A stretch of 64,000 nucleotides of DNA from Tritonibacter scottomollicae (GTDB lineage: Bacteria; Pseudomonadota; Alphaproteobacteria; Rhodobacterales; Rhodobacteraceae), in NCBI RefSeq assembly GCF_003003215.1, contig NZ_PVUF01000009.1, forward strand, positions 62,001-126,000, given 5' to 3'. The notes under the pieces are model-generated. The model was not told the origin of the DNA and searched no databases. It was given only the letters and a program-made list of their open reading frames with translations. Below are positions 8,162-18,193 of the stretch, piece by piece. The translations under genes were made by a program, and so were the position numbers. Every line of letters begins with the position of its first letter. Position 1 is the stretch's first letter.

Positions 8162-10342
8162 TCAGCCCGTCTCCTCGATCTCGACGGTCACCCGGGCAGA
8201 TTGCCCGTCCGCGTCGATCACCACAAGCGTGGCGTGGCCCGGCCCGGGGCTCGGCAGGTCGAGATCACGGGACCGCAGACCCCGGGCCACCGGCAGTCCG
8301 TTGGCCAGCACCGTGAAGGGCAGCCGCCCGCCGCGCAGCTTCAGCGCCAGACGGCCTTCCACCAGCGCCAGCCGGGCGCGGATGGGCGGAAAGACCACCT
8401 CCGGCGCCCCGATGCCAGTGTCGGAAAACACCTCATCCCGGTCCCGGAACCGCTGCAACGGCTGCGGCAGCTCGGCCGAGGACAGCACCAGCGCATTGGG
8501 CGGCGGCGGTGACAACGGCGTCAGGTCGGGCTTCAGCGCAGCAAAGGCCTCGAACAGCACCGGCGCCGCCAGTTCCGCGCCAAAGACGCCGGGAACCGGG
8601 GTGCCATCCGCCCGTCCCAGCCAGACCCCGATCACATGCTGGCCGTCCCAGCCCACGGCCCAGGCATCCCGATGCCCGTAGGAGGTGCCGGTCTTATAGG
8701 GCAGCACGCCAGCCCGGGCACCGCGCGGCACCGGCACATCGCGCAGGATATTGCCAAGATACCAGGCTGCCACGGGGGAAATCACCCGCGGGGTCGGGTC
8801 GCTGCCGTCGCCTGCCTGAACCGTCAGCCGTGGTCCCGCGCCCCCCGCTGCCAGAACCGCATACATCTGCACCAGATCCTGCAGGCTGACACCAACGCCA
8901 CCAAGGCTCACCGCCAGCCCGGGTTTGCCGCCCGGCAGCACGGGGCGCATGCCGGCCTGACGCATTGCCGCCATCAACCGCGAGGGACCAAGAGCGTCGG
9001 TCAGGGTCACCACCGGCGTGTTAAGTGACATCTGCAGCGCATCCCGCACGCGAATGTCGCCGCGAAAGCTGCCGTCAAAATTCTGCGGCGCGTAGCCGCC
9101 AAAGGACACCGGCGCGTCGCGGATCAGCGTATCGGGATGCACCAGCCCCTCGTCAAAGGCGAGGCCGTAGACCAGCGGTTTCAGGGTCGAGCCGGGCGAG
9201 CGCTCAGCCGTCACCATATCGACAAAGCCGCGCCGCGCGGAATTGGTATAGTCCGGCGCACCGATGCGGGCGAGGATCTCGCCCGTGTGGTGATCCGCCA
9301 CGATCATCGCCGCACTGAGCCGCGGCCCCGCCGCCGTCACCCGCCGGTGCAGCACCGCCTGTAGCCGCGCCTGCAGATCGGCGTCCAGCGTCACGTCGAA
9401 CCGCGCCTGCGCTGGCGAGGCCGTCCGCAGCTGGTCGCCCAGATGCGGCGCCAGCAACGGGAACGGGCGGCGGCTGTCCGGCACCCGTGCCTGCGCCGCC
9501 TGACGCGCGACCTGTGCCGACAGTACCCCGGCTTCATAGCTGCGTTGCAACACCCGCGCCCGTGCGGAGCGTGCTGCACTTACCGAACGGTCGGGGCGTC
9601 GCGTTTCCGGCGATTGCGGCAGCGCCACCAGCAGCGCCGCCTCGGCGGCGGTCAGGCGGTGCGGCTCCTTGCCGAACCAGGCAAAGCTCGCCGCCCGCAC
9701 CCCTTCGAGATTGCCGCCAAAGGGCGCATGGGTCAGATAGAGCGTCAGGATCTCCGGTTTGGACAGCTGCCGCTCCAGCGCCAGCGCCACCCGGATCTGG
9801 CGCAGCTTGCCGCTCCATCGACCGGTGGAACCATCCTCCAGCAGCCGCGCCACCTGCATGGTCAGCGTGGAGCCGCCGGATACTGTGCGCCCGTGCCACA
9901 GGGCCTGCCCGGCCGCGCGCAGCATCGCCAGCGGGTCAACCCCCATATGCGTGTCGAACCGCTTGTCTTCGTAGGCGCGCAGCATCTGCAGATAGGTCGG
10001 GTCAACATCCTCGGCCCGCACCGCCATGCGCCAGATGCCATCCTCCACCGGATAGGCCCGCAACAGGCGTCCGGTGCGGTCCCGCAGCTCGACCGAGGTT
10101 TCCGCAAGCCTGCGCGGCAGCTCGGTGGCCGCGACCCAAGCCTCCAGCCCTTTGCCACCCAGAAGACCTGCAACCAGCATCACCAACAGCGGCGTCCGGA
10201 GCCGCGCCATCGTCTGGACCAAGGGGCGGGCACCGCCCCCGCCTGACCGAACGGTCAGGCCGCGCCCGGCCCCGGCAGGGGCCGGGCGCCCCCGCCGTCG
10301 CCGCAACATGCGCCGCCAGCCGGGGCGATCTGTCGGTGTCAT
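8162..10342 (-). CDS. pbpC: Penicillin-binding protein 1C (transglycosylase/transpeptidase)
   Basis: A 726-residue bifunctional peptidoglycan synthase of the PBP1C class. After an Arg-rich cytoplasmic tail of about 45 residues comes one signal-anchor helix (LRTPLLVMLVAGLLGG). The glycosyltransferase family 51 domain follows, with its catalytic-Glu motif EDKRFDTHMGVD near residue 125 and GGSTLTMQVARLL. The transpeptidase domain has the active-site motif SPGSTLKP near residue 382 and KTGTS near residue 550. The C terminus is the small beta-domain typical of PBP1C. The ATG overlaps the alpha-2-macroglobulin stop (ATGA), the classic pbpC/alpha-2-macroglobulin pairing in which the macroglobulin is thought to guard the periplasm while PBP1C repairs the wall. 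Confidence 0.95.
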   Translation of the reverse strand: MTPTDRPGWRRMLRRRRGRPAPAGAGRGLTVRSGGGGARPLVQTMARLRTPLLVMLVAGLLGGKGLEAWVAATELPRRLAETSVELRDRTGRLLRAYPVEDGIWRMAVRAEDVDPTYLQMLRAYEDKRFDTHMGVDPLAMLRAAGQALWHGRTVSGGSTLTMQVARLLEDGSTGRWSGKLRQIRVALALERQLSKPEILTLYLTHAPFGGNLEGVRAASFAWFGKEPHRLTAAEAALLVALPQSPETRRPDRSVSAARSARARVLQRSYEAGVLSAQVARQAAQARVPDSRRPFPLLAPHLGDQLRTASPAQARFDVTLDADLQARLQAVLHRRVTAAGPRLSAAMIVADHHTGEILARIGAPDYTNSARRGFVDMVTAERSPGSTLKPLVYGLAFDEGLVHPDTLIRDAPVSFGGYAPQNFDGSFRGDIRVRDALQMSLNTPVVTLTDALGPSRLMAAMRQAGMRPVLPGGKPGLAVSLGGVGVSLQDLVQMYAVLAAGGAGPRLTVQAGDGSDPTPRVISPVAAWYLGNILRDVPVPRGARAGVLPYKTGTSYGHRDAWAVGWDGQHVIGVWLGRADGTPVPGVFGAELAAPVLFEAFAALKPDLTPLSPPPPNALVLSSAELPQPLQRFRDRDEVFSDTGIGAPEVVFPPIRARLALVEGRLALKLRGGRLPFTVLANGLPVARGLRSRDLDLPSPGPGHATLVVIDADGQSARVTVEIEETG

Positions 10343-13300
10343 TCGACCTGCAGCCGTCCCGCCGCCGTATTGGCGCGATAGGCCGGGCGATACATGTCCT
10401 CAACCGAGGCCGCCGGATGGTGGAACTCACCGGGGCTGACCGCGCGCACCATATAGGCCAGCGTGATCGGATCGTCCCCCCGCGAGGTCACCGCCGCCAG
10501 AAAGCGATCCGACCGGAACTCAACGTGATCTGCCTCCCAGAGGCTCAGCCAGTCCAGATCGCGCAGATCGCCGGAGCGCAGCAGGTTGGGATTGTCGATC
10601 TCCAGGCCTGCCGGCAGCGGATCATTGACCATCAGCCGGGCACCGATCTCCTCTTGCGGCAGCACCCGCAGCACCGTCACCAGCCGGGTGCCGACCTCGA
10701 CCGAGGTCAGATCCAACGGCTCCCCTTCCAACGTGTAATACTCCCGCGTCAGTGCAAAGCCGTAGCCACGCGCCGCAGGCGGCACGATAGGCACGCCGAT
10801 GCGGGTCAGGGTGATGTCGGTGCTCCGCCCGGAGGCCGCCGTGACCGACAGATCTGCCGGACTGTCACCCTCCATCACCTCGACAAAAGCGCCGCTAACG
10901 GGCTGGCCATTGACCCGCAGGCCGGAGTCTTCGGGATTGTCGACGAGCGCCTGCGCCGCCATCAGGCTCCACGCGGCTTCCTGGGTGGAGCGATACCCGT
11001 CACCGCCCGAAACCCGCGCCGTGAGGTAGTCGCGATTAACCGCCGTGCTGCCGGCCTCCACCGCGAGCGCCAAGACCGCAGCCGAATCACGCAGCTGGGT
11101 GCCGTAATCGACACGCCACACTGGCTTTTCCGCGCCTTGGCCTGCGATCATCTGCGCGGCGCGGGCAAACATCTTGTCCGCCCGGCGCTGATCGCCATAG
11201 GCCGCCAGTGCGGCCCCCAGTTGCGCCGCGCCCATCGGGGTTGAGAAGGCCTCGGCCTTCACATCCGCATAATACCGCAGATCCCCCATCGCCGCAGCGC
11301 CCTCCCGCGCCAGCACCAGCAGCGCATAGGCCACTTGCTCACCGCCGCTGTCAAAATCGGGCGCGTAGTTCAACCGATTGCGCAGATTGTCCATGGCGCG
11401 GGCAAAGGCCTGATCCGGCACGATGTAGCCTTTGGTCCGGGCCCGGCTGAGGAAGTCGGACGCATAGGCATCCAGCCACAAATCGCCGCTTTCGGCGCGC
11501 CAGAGGCCAAAGGCGCCATTGGCGGCCTGCCGGGTCAGTACCTTGCGGATGGCGCCGTTGATGCGCGCGTCCACCTTGGGGCCATCGCCCAGACCGGCGG
11601 CCTCGGCGACCGACGACAGATAGAGGAGCGGCAGCGCCTTCGACGTCACCTGCTCGGTGCAGCCATAGGGGTAGCCGTCCAGTTGCGACAACAGCCCCGG
11701 CACGTCGAACTTGGCCAGCGGACCGGCCGACATCACCGCGCGGGCGGAGCCGGGGCGCAACCCTTCGAACACATCCGCGTTGAACAGGAAGCTGTCACCG
11801 CCCGCCAACGAGAAGCGCCGGGTCTCCGAGACCTCCGGATCATTGGCCCGCACCGGCAGGCGCAGGGTCTGGTCCAGCACCTCGCCGCCGGGGGTGGTCA
11901 GGCTCAGGCGCAGCTCGGGATCGCCCACGGCCTCTGCCGTGACCGGAAGTTCCAGCAGCACCCGGCCCTGTTCGGTGAGCGTCACCGAGGGCGGCAGCGC
12001 CCCCAGTTGCAGCCCGGCCCCGATCACCTCAGCTCCCAGTCCGATCTCGCCCGCAGGTCCGTCGGCGTGGGTGATATCCAGCCGGATGCGGCTCTGATCG
12101 CCGGGCGCGAGGAAGCGCGGCAGCGAGGCGGTCAACACCACGGGATCGCGCACGATCATGTCGGCCTCCGCCTGCCCGACCGAGCGGTCAGTCCAGGCGA
12201 CGGCCATCAGCCGCACGGTGCCGTTGAAGTCCGGCAGATCAATGGGCAGGGTCACGCTGCCATCGTTCCCAACCTGCACCGCACCGTGGAAGACCGACAT
12301 CAGATCCTGCGTCGGCGGGGGGGACTGGAATTGCGCCCCAAGCCCGGCATCGCCGCCGGAGCGCACACGTCCCAACGCGCCGTTGCCGGGGTCGATGAGA
12401 CGGCCATAGATGTCGCGCAGCTCCACCCCCAGACGCCGCTGACCGTGGAAATAGCCCACGGGATCCGGGCTCTGAAAGCCGGTGAGGTTGAGAATGCCGA
12501 CATCAACGGCGGCCAGCGTCAGCCAGACCTCCTCGCCCGCCTCGGCCCCGGCGACAGTCACGGTCGCCTCGACCGTCTGGCGGGGGCGGGTTACTTCGGG
12601 GGTCTTGATCGTGACATCCAACTCCTGCCCCGGCTGGGTCACCGCAGCGTGGGCGATGCCCAGTGCCCGGGTCGGGGTGCGGCCCTGCCGACTGGCGACG
12701 GGCTGCACGACAGAGGCGGTCACATAGGCACCGCTGCCCCACTCGGATGTGACCTCAAGCGGGATCACGTTCTCGCCCGCCGTCACCTCAACCGCCTGAC
12801 GGTGGATCAGCTCGCTGCCCATGACGGAGATCAGCGCGGTGCCCGCCGCTTGCGGTACGATACGCAGGCGAGCGGTGTCGCCGGGGGTATAGCTTTCGCC
12901 ATCCAGCGACAGTTCCAGACGATCCGGGGTCTGCGCATCGGAGGCGGGCACATACCAGCCGGCGTAGAAATCCTGCGCAGCGGTCACGTAGTCGCCATCC
13001 AGACGTTCCACCACCAGCTCGTAGCGGCCCCAGTCTACCGGCGCGGTGACCGCCACCGGATCGCCGCCCAGCATCGCCTCGCCCGAGGCCACGCGGGTGC
13101 GGCGGGTGATCGGCTCCCACTGCCAGTCGCCATAGAGCTGATACCATTGATAGCGCGTCTCGACCCGGTTCAGCACCCATTGCACCTGCATCGGCGCGGG
13201 GGTGAGATCCGGTGCGAGCGAGATCAACTCGAAGCCGGCCTCGGTGCCCTCGGCCACCACGTCATCGGCAAACTGCGTCTTGATCCCGATCACGGGGGTC

Positions 13301-15786
13301 GCAGGCTGTACCGGCACGGTCAGTTCACGCTCAACCGGGCGGGCGGAGCCATCGGAAAGCCGCGTGCGCAAGCGTGCCTCAAGCGGCAGGCCGGCGGCTT
13401 CGACCTCGGGCAGGTCACCGATGGCCACGGACTGCCCTTTTGGGTCCGTTTCATCGCCACCAAAATACCTGGTCTGGCGGGTGGTCTGCGCATCATAGCG
13501 ACCAAAGCGATAGCCGGGCCAATCCGCAAGCTGCCGCACCGGGGCGAGAGAAACGTCGCCCTCGACACTCAGGCCAGCGCCGGGAGCGCCAAACAGGAAG
13601 CGCGCGTTGATGTCGACAACCAGCTGGCCGCCGGGGCGCAGGCTGGCGACGTCGCGGATGTCCTGCTCGAAATCGATCCGCTCGGGTAGGAAATCCTCGA
13701 CCAATACGGTTTGCCGCGCCAGCGGATCGGCCTTTGGATCGGTGTAGAGCTCCACCGCCCAGGAGCCGCGCGGGGCGCTGTCGCCCACGGGCAAGGCAAA
13801 CACATGGCCACCCGCATTGCCACCGTCAGAGATATGGCGCGAATATTCCACACCGTCAGGGCGTTTCAGCACCGCGATCAGCGGCAGGCCTTCGATGGCC
13901 TGCGCGCGGGGATCGCGCGACAGGGCGGTGACGTTGATGGTTTCACCGGCACGATAAGCACCACGATCCGTGGTCAGGAAGACATCAACCGGACCGGGCG
14001 CGGGACGGCCCTCGACACCACGATCCGACAGATCAAAAGCGGCATCACGCAGCGACAGGAAGGCAAAGTCCTCCTCACCCGCACGGGCCAGCAGCATCGC
14101 GGGCGCGGCGCTGCCGGTGCCCCGCGTCAAGCCTGGTGCAAAATGCGCATAGCCGGTGGCATCGCTAGTGGCTCGGGCAATCACCGCGTTGGCCTCCGAG
14201 ATCAGCTCGACCTCGACGCCTGTGCGGGCCTTGGCATCCGACAGGCCCTGAACCTGCACATGCAAACCATCGGCCCCAGACATGGAGCTGAGGCCAAGAT
14301 CCGTGAGCACAAACCACTGCATCGCCGCCGGGCTGTCATATGGATCGGCGCCCGGCACCGCCGCGCTGAGCGCGTAGATGCCCACAGGTTGGTCGGCCAG
14401 CACATCGTCCAGCGGCAACCGTGTGGTCATGTCGCGGTTGAGATCCTGTTCCACCTCGGCGGTGCCGGTCCAGAGTTCCTCGGCGAGCGTGGCGTCAAAA
14501 CTGTCGCTCTGCCACTGGTTCAGCGGGCGTGCGAACAGATCCTCCTGCATGCTGCGCAACAGGTTGCGATCGCTAATGCGGGAGAGTTTTAGATCGAGCT
14601 TGTCGACATTGACCGTCTCCACCGGCAGCGCAATCACATCGCTGCGCGCCAGCACATAGGCGCGACCGGGGAAGCGCACCGAGGGGCTGCGGTCGCGGAT
14701 GTATTGGCTGAGGTCGACGTCCTTGATCAGTGTCTCGCCATTGGCCGCCGGAAGGCCCCGGCGCAGGGTGACCCGCAGGTGCTGACCATGGCTGAGACCG
14801 GTGAGGCATAGCTCCTGCCCCGCGGCTTCAACCGCCAGACCCTCGGCCTCGGATTTCACGTAATCGCCATAGGTTACGCCGGTTTTGACCAACTCCTCGG
14901 AGAAGACGACGCACATGCGCGGGTCGGCACTGTCGGCCTCGACCCGGGTATCGCTGACGCGGAAGCCGTATTTTGCCACGGCCGGGCTCAGAATGTCAGC
15001 AATTTGCTTACGAGGTTCGATGGTCTCCGCCAGACGCAGCACGGAAATCATATCGCGGCCACGTCCCAGTTTCTCCAGTGCGAGTGCAGTCTCAGTCAGG
15101 GCGGTGGCCTGCATTGGCGGCGAGTCAGCACGCAGATATCCATTCAGCGCGGCCGCAACGGCCTCGGCATGATTGCGGCGGGTTTCACTGCCGCCATCTG
15201 TCGGCATTGCGCGCATGTAGCGGGCGTATTCGACCCAGAGATCGGCAGCGTCGCTGAGGGCCACGGCTTCGCCCATCCAGCGGACAGCCATTTCGGCATT
15301 ATTGCCGACAAAGAACTGTTGCGCCCCTTCGACCAGCGTGTCGAGATCACGTCCGCTCAGCTGGTACCGCGTGCCGATCTCGACGGCGAGATCACGCGCA
15401 GACGCGATATCCACGCCACCGGGCAAGGACAGCCGGGACGCGCGCTCCGCGGCACGTGCAGCGAGGCCTTCATCCACCGACAGTTTGCGGACCGTCAGGG
15501 CGCCGACAAAGGAGGAGGGATCGCGCAGCGCTGATTTCGGGAAACAGGCATCGGATTTCAGATTGTAGACGAAGCCGACACAGGCCGATTGCGTAGCGCA
15601 GGCCCGCTGGCAGGACTTCAGAGATGTATCGAAGAGCGCCTGCAGGTCGGCACCAAAATGATCGGTGTCAGGCTGCGAGACAAACCGTTGTGCCGGCAAA
15701 GGACCAGAATCATCAGCCTGGGCCTGCACTGCGGGCACCGAAATATGAGAAAAAAGAAAAGTGAATAAAATCAAAAGGCGCCGCAT
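10339..15786 (-). CDS. Alpha-2-macroglobulin family protein with PAN domain
   Basis: A 1815-residue bacterial alpha-2-macroglobulin, a periplasmic protease trap. The start at 15786 follows an AGGGAGAA ribosome site and gives a Sec signal peptide (MRRLLILFTFLFSHISVPAV, then QAQA). There is no lipobox cysteine, so the protein is probably soluble rather than a lipoprotein. Residues about 30-105 look like a PAN/Apple domain with paired cysteines (SCQRACATQSACVGFVYN). The MG domains follow. The thioester motif is intact: YGCTEQ with the reactive Cys at about residue 1376. It is translationally coupled to pbpC downstream. An in-frame start 66 bases upstream is rejected because it would bury the signal peptide. 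Confidence 0.95.
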   Translation of the reverse strand: MRRLLILFTFLFSHISVPAVQAQADDSGPLPAQRFVSQPDTDHFGADLQALFDTSLKSCQRACATQSACVGFVYNLKSDACFPKSALRDPSSFVGALTVRKLSVDEGLAARAAERASRLSLPGGVDIASARDLAVEIGTRYQLSGRDLDTLVEGAQQFFVGNNAEMAVRWMGEAVALSDAADLWVEYARYMRAMPTDGGSETRRNHAEAVAAALNGYLRADSPPMQATALTETALALEKLGRGRDMISVLRLAETIEPRKQIADILSPAVAKYGFRVSDTRVEADSADPRMCVVFSEELVKTGVTYGDYVKSEAEGLAVEAAGQELCLTGLSHGQHLRVTLRRGLPAANGETLIKDVDLSQYIRDRSPSVRFPGRAYVLARSDVIALPVETVNVDKLDLKLSRISDRNLLRSMQEDLFARPLNQWQSDSFDATLAEELWTGTAEVEQDLNRDMTTRLPLDDVLADQPVGIYALSAAVPGADPYDSPAAMQWFVLTDLGLSSMSGADGLHVQVQGLSDAKARTGVEVELISEANAVIARATSDATGYAHFAPGLTRGTGSAAPAMLLARAGEEDFAFLSLRDAAFDLSDRGVEGRPAPGPVDVFLTTDRGAYRAGETINVTALSRDPRAQAIEGLPLIAVLKRPDGVEYSRHISDGGNAGGHVFALPVGDSAPRGSWAVELYTDPKADPLARQTVLVEDFLPERIDFEQDIRDVASLRPGGQLVVDINARFLFGAPGAGLSVEGDVSLAPVRQLADWPGYRFGRYDAQTTRQTRYFGGDETDPKGQSVAIGDLPEVEAAGLPLEARLRTRLSDGSARPVERELTVPVQPATPVIGIKTQFADDVVAEGTEAGFELISLAPDLTPAPMQVQWVLNRVETRYQWYQLYGDWQWEPITRRTRVASGEAMLGGDPVAVTAPVDWGRYELVVERLDGDYVTAAQDFYAGWYVPASDAQTPDRLELSLDGESYTPGDTARLRIVPQAAGTALISVMGSELIHRQAVEVTAGENVIPLEVTSEWGSGAYVTASVVQPVASRQGRTPTRALGIAHAAVTQPGQELDVTIKTPEVTRPRQTVEATVTVAGAEAGEEVWLTLAAVDVGILNLTGFQSPDPVGYFHGQRRLGVELRDIYGRLIDPGNGALGRVRSGGDAGLGAQFQSPPPTQDLMSVFHGAVQVGNDGSVTLPIDLPDFNGTVRLMAVAWTDRSVGQAEADMIVRDPVVLTASLPRFLAPGDQSRIRLDITHADGPAGEIGLGAEVIGAGLQLGALPPSVTLTEQGRVLLELPVTAEAVGDPELRLSLTTPGGEVLDQTLRLPVRANDPEVSETRRFSLAGGDSFLFNADVFEGLRPGSARAVMSAGPLAKFDVPGLLSQLDGYPYGCTEQVTSKALPLLYLSSVAEAAGLGDGPKVDARINGAIRKVLTRQAANGAFGLWRAESGDLWLDAYASDFLSRARTKGYIVPDQAFARAMDNLRNRLNYAPDFDSGGEQVAYALLVLAREGAAAMGDLRYYADVKAEAFSTPMGAAQLGAALAAYGDQRRADKMFARAAQMIAGQGAEKPVWRVDYGTQLRDSAAVLALAVEAGSTAVNRDYLTARVSGGDGYRSTQEAAWSLMAAQALVDNPEDSGLRVNGQPVSGAFVEVMEGDSPADLSVTAASGRSTDITLTRIGVPIVPPAARGYGFALTREYYTLEGEPLDLTSVEVGTRLVTVLRVLPQEEIGARLMVNDPLPAGLEIDNPNLLRSGDLRDLDWLSLWEADHVEFRSDRFLAAVTSRGDDPITLAYMVRAVSPGEFHHPAASVEDMYRPAYRANTAAGRLQVE

Positions 15787-15937
15787 GGCATTCTCCCTGT
15801 CAACGCGCAGAGGCTCGCATGCGGTTAACCTCATGGCAAGCATGCTCGCCATACCACTAGCGCTAAAGGCAAATTAAGGATTGGCTGCGAGATTGAGGCC
15901 GCAGGTTTGGAAATGAGTAGTGTTGGAGTTGGCGCAT

Positions 15938-18190
15938 ATGTCGCTTGCTGATAAATTGGCCCAGGAACGCAGAGCCCGTCTGGCGGCAGAGCGACTACTG
16001 GAGCTGAAACAAGCGGAATTGACGGACGCCAACCGCAAGCTCGGTCGGCATGCGCTGGCCTTGACCAAACGCATCGGTGCAACGCAGGCAGAGATCGCGA
16101 CCTTTCGTAACGAAAACGAAAAGGTCAAAAGTGATCTCAACACCGCCAATGAGAAGGTTGAACAGGCCGAACGACGCCTGTGGCATTCCATTCAGGCCTT
16201 TCAGGACGGGTTTGCGTTTTTCGACAACAACAGCAAGCTGATCGGCGCCAACACCGCCTACCTCAACATCTTTGAAGGGGTCGAGGAGGTCTCGCCCGGC
16301 GTATCCTACGTGCGCATTCTGCAGATCCTGACGGATGAGGGGCTGATCGACACCGAGGAACTCTCGGCGGATGCCTGGCGCGCCACGATGACCGAACGCT
16401 GGATGTCGCCCGCGCCGGAACCCACGGTGATCCGCCTGTGGAATGACCGCTACCTGAAGCTGATCGACCAACGCGGCCATGATGGCGATATCGTCAGCCT
16501 TGCACTCGATATCACCGCGACCGTGCATTACGAGGAAGAGCTGCGCACGGCCCGCGAACGCGCCGAGGCCGCCAACCGCGCCAAATCCGCTTTCCTCGCC
16601 AACATGAGCCATGAGATCCGCACGCCGATGAACGGTGTCGTGGGCATGGCCGAGCTGCTGAACGATACCAGCCTCAGCGAAGAACAGCGCCTATACGCAA
16701 ACACCATCAAGAATTCCGGCGACGCGCTCTTGGTGATCATCAATGACGTGCTCGACTATTCCAAGATCGAGGCGGAAAAGCTGGTCCTGCATCCCGAACC
16801 CTTCGATCTGGAGGCCTGCATGCATGAGGTGGTCATGCTGCTTCAGGCCAACGCCCGCGACAAGGGTCTGACATTGCTGGTGGATTACGATCTGTTCATG
16901 CCGACCAGCTTCATCGGCGACCCGGGTCGCATTCGTCAGATCCTGACCAACCTCATCGGGAATGCGGTGAAATTCACCAACACCGGCCATGTGACCACAC
17001 GGGTCACCGGGGTGCCCCATCCCGAAGACAACACCGTGATGCTGCATATCGCGATCGAGGACACCGGCATCGGCATACCCGAGGAAAAAATCCAGCACAT
17101 CTTTGGCGAGTTCAATCAGGTCGAGGATGAAGCCAATCGCCAGTTCGAGGGCACCGGTCTTGGCCTTGCGATCACCGAACGGCTGATCAAGATGATGGAT
17201 GGCGAAATATGGGTCGAGAGTGAGCTTGGCCAAGGGTCATGCTTTGGGTTCCGCCTGCCGCTCGTGGTATCAAACGGCAGCCAGATCAATGCGCCGGAGC
17301 TGCCGGAGAACCTGAACTGCGTGATGATCGTGGACGACATGGAGGTCAATCGCGAGATCCTCAACCGCCAGCTGCAACGCCTTGGGCTCAAGGTGCTTGC
17401 GGTGAACAACGGCGCCGAGGCGCTGGAGAAGGTCTCCGACGAGGTTGATCTGGTGATCACCGATCGCAACCTGCCCGGCATGGATGGGCTGAAGCTGGCA
17501 CGCAGCCTGCGGCACGCGCAGCGGAATATGCCGGTGCTGTTGCTGTCATCCGACCCCGCCGACAGTCGCGACCCCGCGATCCGCGAGATCTTTTCTGGTG
17601 TCTTGCAAAAACCGCTACCACGCGGCGCACTCTTTACGGCGCTGGCGGGTCTCAACACATCGACAATGGACGTTGAAACATCCCCTGCCCCAACGGACAC
17701 GACACCCCCGCCATCGACCGGGTCTCCCCCCCAAGAGACGCCAAAGCAGGCAGGTCAATCAGATCAACGGCCAATGCGAATTCTGGCGGCAGAAGACAAC
17801 CGCACCAACCAACTTGTGTTCCGCAAGATGGTGAAAGACCTGAACATCGATCTGCAGTTTGCCGGCAATGGGCAGGAAGCGGTGGAACTCTACCAGAACT
17901 TCAAGCCCGACATGATCTTCATGGACATCTCGATGCCCAAAATGGACGGCAAGGAAGCCACCCGCACGATTCGGGGACTGGAGCATGAGTCAGGGCGTCG
18001 GATCAAGATCGTGGCGCTCACCGCCCATGCCATGGACGGTGACTCCGAGGGTATTCTGGCGGCTGGCCTCGACGATTATTTGACCAAACCGCTCCGCAAG
18101 GCCCTGATCCACGAGCGTATCATGGACAACAAGCCTGATGATGTGGCGCCGCTGACCGACGAGGCGGGCCGGCTGCGCGCCACCGGCTAG
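15938..18190 (+). CDS. Soluble hybrid histidine kinase with two receiver domains
   Basis: A 750-residue sensor kinase without transmembrane helices. Order: N-terminal coiled coil (residues about 1-75, rich in Lys/Glu/Ala), a PAS-like domain (RLWHSIQAFQDGFAFFDNNS), HisKA with phospho-acceptor His in SHEIRTPMNG near residue 224, HATPase with DTGIGIPEEK and GTGLGLAI, then two receivers with phosphorylatable Asp in VITDRNLPGMDG (about residue 508) and MIFMDISMPKMDG (about 661), joined by a Pro/Thr-rich linker. The ATG at 15938 has GGAG 10 bases upstream and is preferred to a GTG at 15920. No response regulator or HPt gene lies nearby, so its output is unknown. It ends 3 bp from convergent yaaA. 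Confidence 0.93.
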   Translation: MSLADKLAQERRARLAAERLLELKQAELTDANRKLGRHALALTKRIGATQAEIATFRNENEKVKSDLNTANEKVEQAERRLWHSIQAFQDGFAFFDNNSKLIGANTAYLNIFEGVEEVSPGVSYVRILQILTDEGLIDTEELSADAWRATMTERWMSPAPEPTVIRLWNDRYLKLIDQRGHDGDIVSLALDITATVHYEEELRTARERAEAANRAKSAFLANMSHEIRTPMNGVVGMAELLNDTSLSEEQRLYANTIKNSGDALLVIINDVLDYSKIEAEKLVLHPEPFDLEACMHEVVMLLQANARDKGLTLLVDYDLFMPTSFIGDPGRIRQILTNLIGNAVKFTNTGHVTTRVTGVPHPEDNTVMLHIAIEDTGIGIPEEKIQHIFGEFNQVEDEANRQFEGTGLGLAITERLIKMMDGEIWVESELGQGSCFGFRLPLVVSNGSQINAPELPENLNCVMIVDDMEVNREILNRQLQRLGLKVLAVNNGAEALEKVSDEVDLVITDRNLPGMDGLKLARSLRHAQRNMPVLLLSSDPADSRDPAIREIFSGVLQKPLPRGALFTALAGLNTSTMDVETSPAPTDTTPPPSTGSPPQETPKQAGQSDQRPMRILAAEDNRTNQLVFRKMVKDLNIDLQFAGNGQEAVELYQNFKPDMIFMDISMPKMDGKEATRTIRGLEHESGRRIKIVALTAHAMDGDSEGILAAGLDDYLTKPLRKALIHERIMDNKPDDVAPLTDEAGRLRATG

Positions 18191-18193
18191 GGG

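Noticed and set aside
11335-13689. A long plus-strand open frame of 784 codons
   Set aside because: It lies entirely antisense to the alpha-2-macroglobulin gene, has no recognisable domain and a His/Arg/Gly-rich composition typical of shadow frames in GC-rich DNA.
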